From: CAYZPB01 sp964480445
GTDB taxonomy: Bacteria > Bacillota > Bacilli > Tepidibacillales > Tepidibacillaceae
Reading direction: 5' to 3'
Length of the DNA: 34,205 nucleotides
Assembly (NCBI GenBank): GCA_964480445.1
Contig: CAYZPB010000003.1
Location: 1 to 34,205, forward strand
The notes under the pieces were generated by a model, which saw only the letters and a list, made by a program, of their open reading frames with translations, made no database searches and was not told where the DNA came from. This document shows positions 24,015 to 32,690 of the stretch, piece by piece. A program made the position numbers and the translations under genes. Numbering within the stretch: position 1 is the stretch's first letter; the number at the start of each line of letters is the position of its first letter.

Positions 24015-24507
24015 TGATTTATATAGAAAAGTTATAATGGATCATTACCAAACGCCTAGAAATCGTGGTCAAATGGAGAATGCGGATGCAACGATTGAGT
24101 TGAAGAATCCGAGCTGTGGTGACCAGATTCAATTACAATTAAAAATTGACGATGGTATAATTACTGATGCTAAATTTGATGGTGAAGGTTGTTCAATCAG
24201 TATCGCATCAGCATCAATGATGACTGAAGCGATAATTGGAAAGAAGGCCGATGAAGCGCTTGACATGGCTAATCGTTTTTCGAAGATGATGGTGGGTGAA
24301 GAGGTAGATACCACTGGCTTCGAGGATATAGAAGCCTTACAAGGTGTCTGCAAATTTCCGGCGCGAATAAGATGTGCAACACTTTCTTGGAAAGCGATGG
24401 AAAAAGGTGTCTGTGAAGGCTGCGACTATGATTTAGAGTGTGGCTGTAAGCAGCGGGACTTAGATGAGGATGAAATTTTTAAGGAAATAGATACAAGCAA
24501 GAGGTGA
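24001..24507 (+). CDS. sufU: Zn-dependent sulfurtransferase SufU with extra Cys tail
   Basis: Accepts sulfur from SufS. In 168 residues it has the SufU zinc ligands C39 and D41 (PSCGDQ), C64 (GEGCSISIASASMM) and C125 (RIRCATLSWKAME). I chose ATG 24001, with AAAGGGG 10 bases upstream; TTG 23995 is too close. Unusual is the C-terminus after 135: VCEGCDYDLECGCKQRD adds four cysteines (138, 141, 147, 149) in CxxC and CxC spacing, and C117 is also extra. The usual protein ends soon after WKALE. The added tail could bind another metal ion or relay sulfur. It overlaps sufS and is 4 bases before sufB. Confidence 0.95.
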   Translation: MASLDDLYRKVIMDHYQTPRNRGQMENADATIELKNPSCGDQIQLQLKIDDGIITDAKFDGEGCSISIASASMMTEAIIGKKADEALDMANRFSKMMVGEEVDTTGFEDIEALQGVCKFPARIRCATLSWKAMEKGVCEGCDYDLECGCKQRDLDEDEIFKEIDTSKR

Positions 24508-24511
24508 GAAG

Positions 24512-25912
24512 ATGACTGATAAAGTGCCAAAGATAAGTGATGAGTATAAATATGGTTTTCGTGATAAGGATTTTTCTATCTTTAAGACAGAAAAGGGATT
24601 AAGCGAAGAGGTTGTACGCGTGATTTCTCAGGAGAAAAAAGAGCCGAAATGGATGCTCGATTTTCGCTTAGCTGGCTTAGAGAAATTTTATCAAAAACCG
24701 ATGCAGAATTGGGGCCCTGATTTAAGTGACCTTGATTTAAATGATCTTACTTATTATGTTAGAGCGTCTGAAGGTGTTGAAGATTCTTGGCAGGACGTAC
24801 CGGAGGGAATAAAGGATACCTTTGACCGTTTAGGCGTACCAGAAGCAGAGGAAAAGTATTTAGGTGGTCTTTCTGCGCAGTATGAATCGGAGGTTGTTTA
24901 TCATAATATGCAGCAGGAGTTAGTGGATAAGGGAGTAATTTTTCTTGATACAGATTCTGCCATTAGCCAATATCCTGAGTTGGTTCAAGAATATATTGCG
25001 ACAGTAGTACCAACAGCTGATAATAAATTTTCTGCCTTAAATAGTGCTGTCTGGTCTGGTGGAAGTTTTATCTATGTTCCGCCGGGAGTCGTAATCGATA
25101 CACCGCTTCAGGCTTATTTTCGTATCAACACAGAGAATATGAGTCAACATGAACGAACATTAATTATTGTTGATGAGGGAGCTTCAATTCACTATGTAGA
25201 GGGTTGTACTGCTCCAAGTTATAGCTCTAATTCACTTCATACAGGTGTAGTGGAGATAATTGCTAAGAAGAATGCTTATGTTCGCTATACAACAATTCAG
25301 AATTGGTCGGATAATATGTATAATCTTGTTACGCAACGTGCGGTAGCTGAAGAAGGAGCGACTGTAGAGTGGGTAGATGGGAATATTGGTAGTAAAATTA
25401 CAATGAAATATCCTACAGTAATTATGAAAGGCAAGAATGCAAAAGCAAATATTCTTTCAATTGCCGTCGCCGATAAGGGACAGATACTGGATGCTGGTGC
25501 GAAGGTAATTCATCTAGCAGAAGGTTGTACTTCTACAATTATCTCCAAGTCAATCTGCCGTCGTGGTGGAAAAGCAAACTATCGCGGACTAGCACATTTT
25601 GGCAAGGCCGCAGTGAAATCGAAATCAAATATTAAGTGCGACACATTAATCCTTGACGATTTATCAACGTCGGATACCTTACCAACTAATCAAGTATTTA
25701 ATAATAGGTCAGTGCTGGAGCATGAAGCGACGGTGAGCAAGGTCAGCGAGGAACAATTATTTTACTTAATGAGTCGTGGAATTTCTGAGGATGATGCAGT
25801 ACAGATGATAGTTATGGGTTTCATCGAGCCATTTACTAAAGAGCTGCCGATGGAGTATGCAGTTGAAATGAACCGCTTAATAAATTTTGATATGGAAGGG
25901 TCGATCGGGTAG
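24512..25912 (+). CDS. sufB: SUF scaffold subunit SufB
   Basis: The core scaffold that holds the nascent Fe-S cluster, 466 residues. SufB signatures are the N-terminal EYKYGFRD, YVPPGVVIDTPLQAYFRIN near 189, VEGCTAPSY near 230, WVDGNIGSKITMKYP near 288 and the C-terminal NNRSVLEHEATVSKVSE and EEQLFYLMSRGIS. Conserved cysteines include those in EGCTAP, EGCTSTIIS and SNIKCDTLI. It closes the sufCDSUB set. Its stop is 3 bases from the end of the convergent lipoprotein gene and no terminator hairpin is visible, so read-through antisense to that gene is possible. Confidence 0.97.
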   Translation: MTDKVPKISDEYKYGFRDKDFSIFKTEKGLSEEVVRVISQEKKEPKWMLDFRLAGLEKFYQKPMQNWGPDLSDLDLNDLTYYVRASEGVEDSWQDVPEGIKDTFDRLGVPEAEEKYLGGLSAQYESEVVYHNMQQELVDKGVIFLDTDSAISQYPELVQEYIATVVPTADNKFSALNSAVWSGGSFIYVPPGVVIDTPLQAYFRINTENMSQHERTLIIVDEGASIHYVEGCTAPSYSSNSLHTGVVEIIAKKNAYVRYTTIQNWSDNMYNLVTQRAVAEEGATVEWVDGNIGSKITMKYPTVIMKGKNAKANILSIAVADKGQILDAGAKVIHLAEGCTSTIISKSICRRGGKANYRGLAHFGKAAVKSKSNIKCDTLILDDLSTSDTLPTNQVFNNRSVLEHEATVSKVSEEQLFYLMSRGISEDDAVQMIVMGFIEPFTKELPMEYAVEMNRLINFDMEGSIG

Positions 25913-25915
25913 GCG

Positions 25916-26641
25916 TTATTTAGATTTATAGATGTACTTTAGTTCTTCATCTAAATCATGGTATTTAAAATACTTTTTATAATAAATTATCGTTCCATCA
26001 TCTTCTTGTTCCCAAGCCAAGAAGTAATAATCAGGTGTGCCTGTTTCAAGTATTACTTTTTCTTTTGTTTCGATATTATATAAGGTTAAATCTGTTGTCC
26101 CCTCTAATTCGGTTTGAATTATTGGTTGAATTTCACTTATAGACGCACTTATTAAATATTTGGAATCATATGTCCAATATCCCATTCCCACTACACCTAT
26201 TCGACCAACTTCTTTATTTTCTCTAACCGAAAAAATAACATTTGTTCTAGAAACTGATGTCCCGATATCTATTAAATAGTATTTATCATTTGGAGACGGT
26301 TTTAATTCACATATCCGATCATTTAATCCTTCCACCAATACTGATTCTTTATCTCCAACCTTCCAAATATACATTTGTCCAAATAATGAGGTGGTATCTC
26401 CCTTTACAAAGGCTACATAATTTTTATCGCTTAACCAAGAAATAGCATAAACATCCTTTTGTTTATTAAGTAATTCATTAATATTTTCATAATTACTTTG
26501 TTCTAGCTTAAGTATTCCAATACTGGTATTTTCATCATTATCTGCCTTAAGATCTGAACATCCAGAACTTAGTAATAATCCAAAGATAAGAAATGTGGTA
26601 ATAAAGTATTTAATTATGTATTTAGATTTATTTTTTTTCAT
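25916..26641 (-). CDS. Lipoprotein of unknown function, propeller-like repeats
   Basis: A 241-residue protein with a basic N-terminus (MKKNKSKY), a hydrophobic signal at 12-24 and a lipobox ending at C28 (LLSSGC). The mature part has repeats resembling WD40/TolB blades: AISWLSDKNYVAFVKGD, ELKPSPNDKYYLIDIG and GYWTYDSKYLISAS, each a Trp/Pro-x-D-x-x-Y pattern followed by a beta strand. I do not recognise a specific family. ATG has TAGGAGAA upstream. It stands alone and appears more AT-rich than its neighbours, which hints at a separate history but is not proof. Confidence 0.75.
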   Translation of the reverse strand: MKKNKSKYIIKYFITTFLIFGLLLSSGCSDLKADNDENTSIGILKLEQSNYENINELLNKQKDVYAISWLSDKNYVAFVKGDTTSLFGQMYIWKVGDKESVLVEGLNDRICELKPSPNDKYYLIDIGTSVSRTNVIFSVRENKEVGRIGVVGMGYWTYDSKYLISASISEIQPIIQTELEGTTDLTLYNIETKEKVILETGTPDYYFLAWEQEDDGTIIYYKKYFKYHDLDEELKYIYKSK

Positions 26642-26766
26642 ATCAAATTCTCCTATTCCTTTATTTATTTAATATCAAAAATTTGAACTACTTGATGTGA
26701 TAAACTCATATAATAAGATAAATTTATCATCAATTATTTCGAGAATAAGACTTTAATACTAGTAGT

Positions 26767-26775
26767 TGATATAAT
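26767..26775 (+). promoter_or_regulatory. Extended -10 promoter of the TauE/SafE-type gene
   Basis: TGATATAAT fits the extended -10 form TGnTATAAT and lies 38 bases before the start codon. No -35 is visible at 17 bases, as is common with extended -10 promoters. Confidence 0.55.
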
Positions 26776-26812
26776 CTGGAAGTATATAAATATTTGGAGT
26801 GAATCGGAAGAT

Positions 26813-27625
26813 ATGGACTTTTTATTACTTATTATTTTAGGGCTTGTTGCTGGTACTTTTGGCAGCTTGATTGGGCTAGGTGGTGGAATTATAACCGTTC
26901 CAATCCTATTGTTTTTTAGCGATATGGGATGGTTTATTCAACCATTAGAGCACCAAGAGATTGTTGCTCTTTCTTTGATGGCAATTATTTTTACGTCAGC
27001 TGCCTCAACAATGACTAATTATAAACATAAGCGCATTCATTTTAAGACAGGATTAATTTTGTTTATCGGTGCCGGTCCTGCAGTTGTACTTGGTGCGATT
27101 GTAGGAGAATTTATCGCAGGTGGTCTTTTTTATATTCTGTTTGGGGTTTTTATGCTTTTTACAAACTACTTATTATCAATTCAGGATAGAATAAAACCTC
27201 TAAAGATAAGGAATAATATTTCACGCTCATTTAGCTTGCAGGGGGAAAAATTTAACTATAGTTATAATAGTTATTTTGTGATAATTGTCTCTGCAGTGGC
27301 AGGTTTTTTAGCAGGGATTTTTGGCATCGGCGGCGGCTCCATTTATGTACCGATGATGATTATTCTTTTCAGATTTCCAGTACATATTGCCGCAGCCACA
27401 TCGATGTTTGTTATTCTGCTGACCAGTATCATTGGCAGTCTTTCTCATGTCTTTCTGGGTAATTTCATTTTATTATATGTAATTGCAATTGGGATAGGTG
27501 CCTATATTGGTGGCGCCATTGGTCCAAGCATCGCGGCACGTTTAAGGAGCAACACTTTAGTATTAATTCTTCGCTTAGTGCTCATTATAATTGCAATTAA
27601 ACTTATAATTGAAGGAATATTTTAA
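26813..27625 (+). CDS. TauE/SafE-family (TSUP) membrane transporter
   Basis: A 270-residue protein with about eight helices in two similar halves. The family repeat appears twice: GTFGSLIGLGGGIITVPILL near 14 and GFLAGIFGIGGGSIYVPMMI near 163. The family exports or imports sulfite, sulfonates and related small anions or sulfur compounds; the substrate here is not known. It is a single-gene unit between convergent and divergent neighbours. A link to the SUF sulfur pathway next door is possible but not shown. Confidence 0.88.
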   Translation: MDFLLLIILGLVAGTFGSLIGLGGGIITVPILLFFSDMGWFIQPLEHQEIVALSLMAIIFTSAASTMTNYKHKRIHFKTGLILFIGAGPAVVLGAIVGEFIAGGLFYILFGVFMLFTNYLLSIQDRIKPLKIRNNISRSFSLQGEKFNYSYNSYFVIIVSAVAGFLAGIFGIGGGSIYVPMMIILFRFPVHIAAATSMFVILLTSIIGSLSHVFLGNFILLYVIAIGIGAYIGGAIGPSIAARLRSNTLVLILRLVLIIIAIKLIIEGIF

Positions 27626-27638
27626 AGTACTCTGCGCA

Positions 27639-28406
27639 TTATTTCTTTTTCCCTGTAAGCTTCTTCTCATAAACTAATGCTCGTCTGGTTACTGGATCTA
27701 ATTCAATTAAACCGCAAGTACGGGTCTCGCCACAGCCTTGATTCATATAACAAGGCATATCCAAATCACCAAAAAGACGCGGTGAAACTTCAACTAATTG
27801 GTCAGTAATCGAACGATATAATAATCTAATCTCTGTCTGTGCGCGTAAGCAGAGTCTTTTCATAATGTGATGTCGCCAACCAATAGCATTTCTTGAGTCG
27901 ACATAGATTGTTGCTGTCCCAAGTGGCAAGATTGACCGCGCATGCTCATTCTCCATTAGTTCCTCATCAGTATACTTACAATACATGGCGAAGGTTTTTT
28001 CATGATGTTGAACCCAATCATTTAATTCCTCTTCCTTACCCTTTCTGCGCAGTACAGGTGGGATATAATACTCAAATCCACCATCATCTAGTCGCACATA
28101 TCTTAAGCTGCGTTCATCATAACTAGCATGTCTCGCACGCATATCCTGTCTTGCAACAAATATCGGGACCTTTTTGATGAAGGAGAAAAGGTTATGTTCA
28201 AGTACTGTATTATGTCCACTATCTCGGCAATGATCAACAATCTGTAAATGTGGCTTGCTTTCATAGCAAAGAGAACCGGCCTCAGCAGCAAAGCGGTCTG
28301 CATCATCTGTCCATTGAACAAGCTTAGCGGTATTAATTGGTAAGGCATTGCCAAGCTGGACTAAAGTCGGGTATTCTTTTCCATTATAGTTAAAATCGAT
28401 GGGCAT
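27639..28406 (-). CDS. thyX: ThyX-family flavin-dependent thymidylate synthase with a variant signature motif
   Basis: Makes dTMP from dUMP using FAD, NADPH and methylene-THF. From ATG 28406 (GGAGG 8 bases upstream; the TTG at 28439 is rejected) it is 255 residues. Family parts are TVLEHNLFSF at 67-76, the ThyX motif region at 87-103 and RAQTEIR near 188. The signature RHRx7S reads R90-A91-R92...S100, so the middle His is Ala, with His shifted to 93, and the usual Asn of SxNE is D97. Near the C-terminus C219, C225 and C231 form a small Cys group. The family call is good; full catalytic competence is not certain. It converges with the TSUP gene, 13 bases apart. Confidence 0.88.
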   Translation of the reverse strand: MPIDFNYNGKEYPTLVQLGNALPINTAKLVQWTDDADRFAAEAGSLCYESKPHLQIVDHCRDSGHNTVLEHNLFSFIKKVPIFVARQDMRARHASYDERSLRYVRLDDGGFEYYIPPVLRRKGKEEELNDWVQHHEKTFAMYCKYTDEELMENEHARSILPLGTATIYVDSRNAIGWRHHIMKRLCLRAQTEIRLLYRSITDQLVEVSPRLFGDLDMPCYMNQGCGETRTCGLIELDPVTRRALVYEKKLTGKKK

Positions 28407-28492
28407 CCTTGTAACCTCCAGAATTTTTAGATTTTTCAAACGATACTGTTAGTATCTTATGACATTATTAATTTACATAATATCATTAAACC

Positions 28493-28522
28493 TTGTTCAT
28501 AACAAAAAATATTGTGTATAAT
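28493..28522 (+). promoter_or_regulatory. Promoter of argS
   Basis: TTGTTC (28493-28498) and a perfect TATAAT (28517-28522) are 18 bases apart. The -10 ends 36 bases before the TTG start of argS. Confidence 0.7.
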
Positions 28523-28558
28523 TAATTAAATACAATAACTTTTATTGGAGGCAGCTCA

Positions 28559-30244
28559 TTGAAGAACTACATTACAGATCTTTTATGTAAACATTTGGAG
28601 TTAAAGCAGGAACAAATATATCAACTTCTGGAGATACCACCAAACCGTGATTTGGGGGACATTGCTTTTCCCTGTTTTTCCTTAGCAAAAGAGTACAGGA
28701 AATCACCGCAATTAATTGCCGCTGAACTAGGAGAACAAATAGATGACAAGCAAGTTCGTGTGGAGGTTGTTGGTGCTTATCTAAACTTTTTCTTTAAGCG
28801 AGCTGTTTATGCTGAACAATTGCTAGCGGCGGCTCTTTTTTCTGAACATGTTTATGGCGAGAATGAGCAGGGCAAGGGGAAAACAGTGATTATTGATTAT
28901 TCTTCGCCTAACATTGCAAAACCATTCAGTTTACCCCATTTAAGGTCAACGATGATTGGAAATGCAATTAAGAATCTTTATCAGGCGTGTGCTTATAAGA
29001 CGGTCGGCATTAATCATATTGGTGATTGGGGGACTCAATTTGGCAAGGAAATTGTTGCCTATAAAAAATGGGGTAATGAAGAGGCAATAAGAGCGAACCC
29101 AATTCAAGAGCTAGTAAACCTTTACGTGAAGTTTCATGAAGAGGTGGAGAACAAACCAGAACTTGATGAAGAGGCACGGGTTTGGTTTAGGCGTCTGGAG
29201 GAAGGCGATGCGGAAGCTGTTCGTCTCTGGGAATGGTTTGTTGAGGAGAGCTTAAAAGAATTTAATAAAATTTATGATTTGCTTGGCGTTAAATTTGACT
29301 ATTATATGGGCGAGAGTTTTTATAATGACAAAATGGACCGCGTTATTGATGAGTTAACAGAAAAGGGATTGCTTGAAGAGAGTGATGGGGCACAGATTGT
29401 AGATCTAGGTGAAGAGATGCCACCGGTAATCATTAGAAAGAAGGATGGTTCTTCAATCTATGCGACACGGGATCTTGCCGCTGCACTCTATCGTAAGGAT
29501 AGATTCGATTTTGACAAGGCATTTTACGTGGTTGGTAACGAGCAAAAACTTCATTTTGCGCAGGTATTTGCGGTTTTAAAGAAAATGGGTTACGAGTGGA
29601 GCGAGCAAATGGTTCACGTTTCTTTTGGCCTGATGCTTTTTGATAACAGAAAAATGTCTACTAGGGAGGGAACTGTTGTCCTACTAGAAGAAGTGCTACA
29701 GAAAAGTATTGAGTTGGCTGACCAGATTATCGAAGAAAAAAACCCCTTACTAGAGAACAGAAAAGCAGTTGCTGAAGCAGTCGGTGTTGGTGCCGTTGTA
29801 TTTAATGATTTAAAAAATAATCGTCTACATGAAGTTAACTTCTCCTGGGAGGAAGCCTTAAATTTCGAGGGGGAAACGGGCCCCTATATTCAGTACGTTT
29901 ATGCACGAATTCAGAGCCTATTAAGAAGATCTGAAGTGACTGAGCAAGATATGGAAACAATTGAGGGAGAGTACCTTGAAAGCACTGCTAGCTGGGAGTT
30001 AATCTATCTACTGGGTCAATACCCGGAAGTAATCGAGCGCGCGGCAGCACGTCTTGAACCATCAGTGCTGTCAAGGTATTTACTAGATATTAGTGCAGTA
30101 TTTAATCAATTTTACCATCAAGAACGTGTGCTTACAGAAAACTTAGCGGAGCGAAATGCGAAAATTGCCCTAGCGAAGTTGACAGCAAATGTAATCAGGC
30201 ACGGATTAGGGATACTCGGAATAAAGAGCCCGGAAACTATCTAA
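28559..30244 (+). CDS. argS: Arginyl-tRNA synthetase
   Basis: Class I synthetase that charges tRNA-Arg, 561 residues. It has an N-terminal additional domain (about 1-95), the catalytic core with the HIGH-equivalent SSPNIAKPFSLPHLRST near 115, TRDLAAALYR near 304, the KMSKS-like KMSTREGTVV near 367, and a C-terminal DALR anticodon-binding domain (about 445-561). The TTG start has TTGGAGG 7 bases upstream and no better start is near. It is the first gene of a likely operon argS-larC2-msrAB, with larC2 25 bases downstream. Confidence 0.96.
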   Translation: MKNYITDLLCKHLELKQEQIYQLLEIPPNRDLGDIAFPCFSLAKEYRKSPQLIAAELGEQIDDKQVRVEVVGAYLNFFFKRAVYAEQLLAAALFSEHVYGENEQGKGKTVIIDYSSPNIAKPFSLPHLRSTMIGNAIKNLYQACAYKTVGINHIGDWGTQFGKEIVAYKKWGNEEAIRANPIQELVNLYVKFHEEVENKPELDEEARVWFRRLEEGDAEAVRLWEWFVEESLKEFNKIYDLLGVKFDYYMGESFYNDKMDRVIDELTEKGLLEESDGAQIVDLGEEMPPVIIRKKDGSSIYATRDLAAALYRKDRFDFDKAFYVVGNEQKLHFAQVFAVLKKMGYEWSEQMVHVSFGLMLFDNRKMSTREGTVVLLEEVLQKSIELADQIIEEKNPLLENRKAVAEAVGVGAVVFNDLKNNRLHEVNFSWEEALNFEGETGPYIQYVYARIQSLLRRSEVTEQDMETIEGEYLESTASWELIYLLGQYPEVIERAAARLEPSVLSRYLLDISAVFNQFYHQERVLTENLAERNAKIALAKLTANVIRHGLGILGIKSPETI

Positions 30245-30269
30245 AATTTAGTTAGTGAGGTGGATTAAC

Positions 30270-30767
30270 ATGATGGGTGATCAACACTATAAAAAAGGTC
30301 GTTCCAACTTAGAACATACCGATCGCGCGATGTGGAAGATTGAGGTTTCATTAGATGATATGAACCCTGAATTTTTTACATATATTTGCCTGAAACTTGA
30401 GGAGATTGGTGTGAATGAATATTATTTACAAGCGGTTTATATGAAGAAGAATCGTCCTGGTCAGATACTTAGTGTTATCTGTCAAGATAGTGTGCGGGAG
30501 GAAGTAGTAGAGCTCTTATTTACGGAAACTACTACCTTAGGTGTTCGTTACACACCCTACAATGTTGAACGCTTAGCAAGAGAGTATCTTTCAGTAATGA
30601 CTGAATGGGGAGAAGTGCTTGTAAAAATCGGCATCAGAAATGGACAGATTGTTCAATTTTCTCCAGAATACGAGGAGTGCGCCGCGATTGCACAAAAAGA
30701 AAAAGTTGCCTTAAAGAATGTCTATGCGCAGGCAAGAGCGATCGCCTATCGCCACTTGAAAAAATAA
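30270..30767 (+). CDS. larC2: LarC C-terminal domain encoded as a separate gene (LarC2)
   Basis: LarC inserts nickel into the pincer cofactor of lactate racemase-type enzymes using CTP. This 165-residue protein matches only its C-terminal half: SLDDMNPEFF near 27, YMKKNRPGQILSVIC near 56, ETTTLGVRY near 85, and SPEYEECAAIAQ near 130. The N-terminal half lies 2 kb away on the other strand (32691-33515). In Lactobacillus larC1 and larC2 are joined by a programmed frameshift, which is impossible here, so the two must work as separate chains. ATG 30270 has GAGGTGG 6 bases upstream. It sits between argS and msrAB in an apparent operon. Its first 20 residues are polar and not conserved. Confidence 0.85.
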   Translation: MMGDQHYKKGRSNLEHTDRAMWKIEVSLDDMNPEFFTYICLKLEEIGVNEYYLQAVYMKKNRPGQILSVICQDSVREEVVELLFTETTTLGVRYTPYNVERLAREYLSVMTEWGEVLVKIGIRNGQIVQFSPEYEECAAIAQKEKVALKNVYAQARAIAYRHLKK

Positions 30768-30798
30768 TTTCTGCATACAAATATAAGGAGGGGATAAA

Positions 30799-31860
30799 AT
30801 GAAACCCATTTATATTGTTATAATCAGTGCGATATTAATTATTTTGCTACTATTCGTAATTTATTTGATTAATAATGAGAATGATTTGGTTGATGAGGGT
30901 CCAGATAAGGACTACAATGCGAGCGATTCTGAAGTTATTTATTTAGCTGGCGGTTGCTTTTGGTGTGTTGAAGCATTTTTCGAAAGAGTAGATGGTGTAA
31001 TAGATGTTATATCGGGCTATGCTAATGGGAATACAGAAAATCCATCCTATGAAGATGTAATTCACATGGCTACTAATCATGCAGAGACTGTTGAAGTCAG
31101 ATACAACCCCGAAGCAATTGATTTAGGAAGTATATTACTTTATTATTTTAAGATCATAGATCCTACATCATTAAATAAACAAGGGAATGATATGGGGACA
31201 CAATATAGAACAGGGATTTATTACACTGATGAGTCTGAGTTAAGTGTTATTGAGGACCTTGTAAGTGCAGAACAAAAAAAATATGCTGATCCGATCGTGG
31301 TAGAAGTCGAGCCGCTTAAGAACTTCTATCGAGCTGAGGCTTACCATCAAGATTATTTTGCTAAAAACCCTGACAAAAAATGCTCTATAGATTTAACTTT
31401 GGCTGATGAACCAATAAGTCGCTATAATAAACCATCCGACGATGAAATAAGAGACACGTTGAGTGAGGAACAGTATCAAATCACACAAAATGGGTTTACT
31501 GAGAGAGCTCATAGCCATGAGTATAACAATCTATATGATAAAGGTATTTATGTTGATATAGTTACAGGAGAGCCTTTATTCTCATCTCAAGCTAAATTTA
31601 ATTCGGGTACTGGCTGGCCTAGTTTCACAAAAACTATAAATAAAAACGCTGTAATTGAATTAGAAGATAACTCGCTTGGAATGAAAAGAGTTGAAGTAAG
31701 AAGTCGAATCGGAGATTCTCATTTAGGTCACGTATTTATGGATGGACCAAAAGATCAAGGTGGCCGGAGATACTGTATCAATGGTGGGGCATTAAGGTTT
31801 GTTGATTTCGAAAGTATGAAAACAGAAGGTTATGGATATTTAATGAATATATTTGAGTGA
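30799..31860 (+). CDS. msrAB: Membrane-anchored MsrA-MsrB methionine sulfoxide reductase fusion
   Basis: Repairs both S- and R-methionine sulfoxide. An N-terminal hydrophobic anchor (about 4-24) places the enzyme outside the membrane. MsrA follows with catalytic C53 (GGCFWC) and DPTSLNKQGNDMGTQYR near 121; C195 may be its resolving Cys. The MsrB domain (about 212-353) has SGTGWPSF at 269-276, GDSHLGHVF near 305 and catalytic C326 (RRYCINGGALRF). The zinc CxxC pairs of many MsrB proteins are absent (GIYVDIVTGEPLF where they usually sit). Length is normal for an anchored fusion. AAGGAGG precedes the ATG, 31 bases after larC2. A terminator follows. Confidence 0.95.
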   Translation: MKPIYIVIISAILIILLLFVIYLINNENDLVDEGPDKDYNASDSEVIYLAGGCFWCVEAFFERVDGVIDVISGYANGNTENPSYEDVIHMATNHAETVEVRYNPEAIDLGSILLYYFKIIDPTSLNKQGNDMGTQYRTGIYYTDESELSVIEDLVSAEQKKYADPIVVEVEPLKNFYRAEAYHQDYFAKNPDKKCSIDLTLADEPISRYNKPSDDEIRDTLSEEQYQITQNGFTERAHSHEYNNLYDKGIYVDIVTGEPLFSSQAKFNSGTGWPSFTKTINKNAVIELEDNSLGMKRVEVRSRIGDSHLGHVFMDGPKDQGGRRYCINGGALRFVDFESMKTEGYGYLMNIFE

Positions 31861-31873
31861 GGGATTAAAAAGT

Positions 31874-31916
31874 AAGGCACTTATCCTTTTAATAAGGATA
31901 GTGCCTTTTGTTTTTT
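31874..31916. terminator. Bidirectional terminator between msrAB and rplY
   Basis: AAGGCACTTATCCTT (31874-31888) pairs with AAGGATAGTGCCTT (31894-31907) with a single bulged T, followed by TTGTTTTTT on the plus strand. The A-rich left flank could serve the minus-strand rplY, which ends at 31931. Confidence 0.88.
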
Positions 31917-31930
31917 ATATTATGATATTT

Positions 31931-32590
31931 TTAATCTTCTTCGTTATCTTCAGACTCTCCAATTATTTCTACACTATCTGCTGCTGCCTCTATAGTATCA
32001 GCTTCAGCTTCAGCCTCTTCTGCTTCAAATTGTTCTGTAGCATCATTGATTGATATGACAACTTGGTCGAGTTCAACCTCAGCTGTAATGCCTTTAGGGA
32101 AATCAATATCTGCAATGGTAATGTGATCTCCTAATTCTAGACCAGTAACGTCAATATTAATATGATCTGGCATATCTTGAGGCAATCCTCTGACTGGGAT
32201 TGAGTCTAATTGTCTAACTACTAGCAATTTTCTATCCTCTAGTTCCTCTCTACCAAGAATTCCAATTTCCAATGTCGCTCTCATTTCCTCAGAAAGCGAG
32301 ATTTGATGGAAATTAGCACTTAGTAGCTGATTAGTGATTGGGTCTTCTTGAATGTCTTTAAGCATGACTGTATATTTTTTTCCACCCTTTAAATCGACAG
32401 TATACAAATAGTTTCTGCCGAATTTATTAAGACTCCTTCTAAAATCACTTTCTTTAAACTTTACTGAAAACGCATCAAGCTCCTTACCAAAAACACTCCC
32501 TGGTACGTAGCCTTCACTTCTTAACCTCTTACTATCGCGACTATTCGCTATCGCTCTTTTTTCAACTTTTATTATTGCTTTTTCTTTCAT
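31931..32590 (-). CDS. rplY: Ribosomal protein bL25 (Ctc form)
   Basis: Binds 5S rRNA in the large subunit. The 219-residue protein has the N-terminal bL25 domain (about 5-92; RDSKRLRSEGYVPGSVFG) and the extended beta domain of the Ctc type (about 98-185; LPQDMPDHINIDVTGLELGDHI in two pieces near 134 and 146). The C-terminus is a Glu/Ala-rich acidic tail. ATG has GGAGG 8 bases upstream. It stands alone here; in many Bacillota it precedes pth. Its own promoter lies in the gap before larC1. Confidence 0.95.
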   Translation of the reverse strand: MKEKAIIKVEKRAIANSRDSKRLRSEGYVPGSVFGKELDAFSVKFKESDFRRSLNKFGRNYLYTVDLKGGKKYTVMLKDIQEDPITNQLLSANFHQISLSEEMRATLEIGILGREELEDRKLLVVRQLDSIPVRGLPQDMPDHINIDVTGLELGDHITIADIDFPKGITAEVELDQVVISINDATEQFEAEEAEAEADTIEAAADSVEIIGESEDNEED

Positions 32591-32651
32591 TTAATTGACC
32601 TCCGCTTCTTTTCTTATTATAAAGAGTAATAACATAATAAGAAGTCTGTAT

Positions 32652-32680
32652 ATTGTATCAAATGAGAACGAACTTTTCAA
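32652..32680 (-). promoter_or_regulatory. Promoter of rplY, with overlapping small palindrome
   Basis: On the minus strand, TTGAAA (32680-32675) and TACAAT (32657-32652) are separated by exactly 17 bases, about 60 bases upstream of the rplY start. AACTTT and AAAGTT (32671-32684) form a small inverted repeat across the -35, which could be an operator. It does not look like a SigB promoter, which controls ctc in Bacillus subtilis. Confidence 0.65.
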
Positions 32681-32690
32681 AGTTAACAAT

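Noticed and set aside
30605..30802. 65-residue plus-strand frame over the end of larC2
   Set aside because: Out of frame with the conserved LarC2 motifs; it has no own ribosome binding site.
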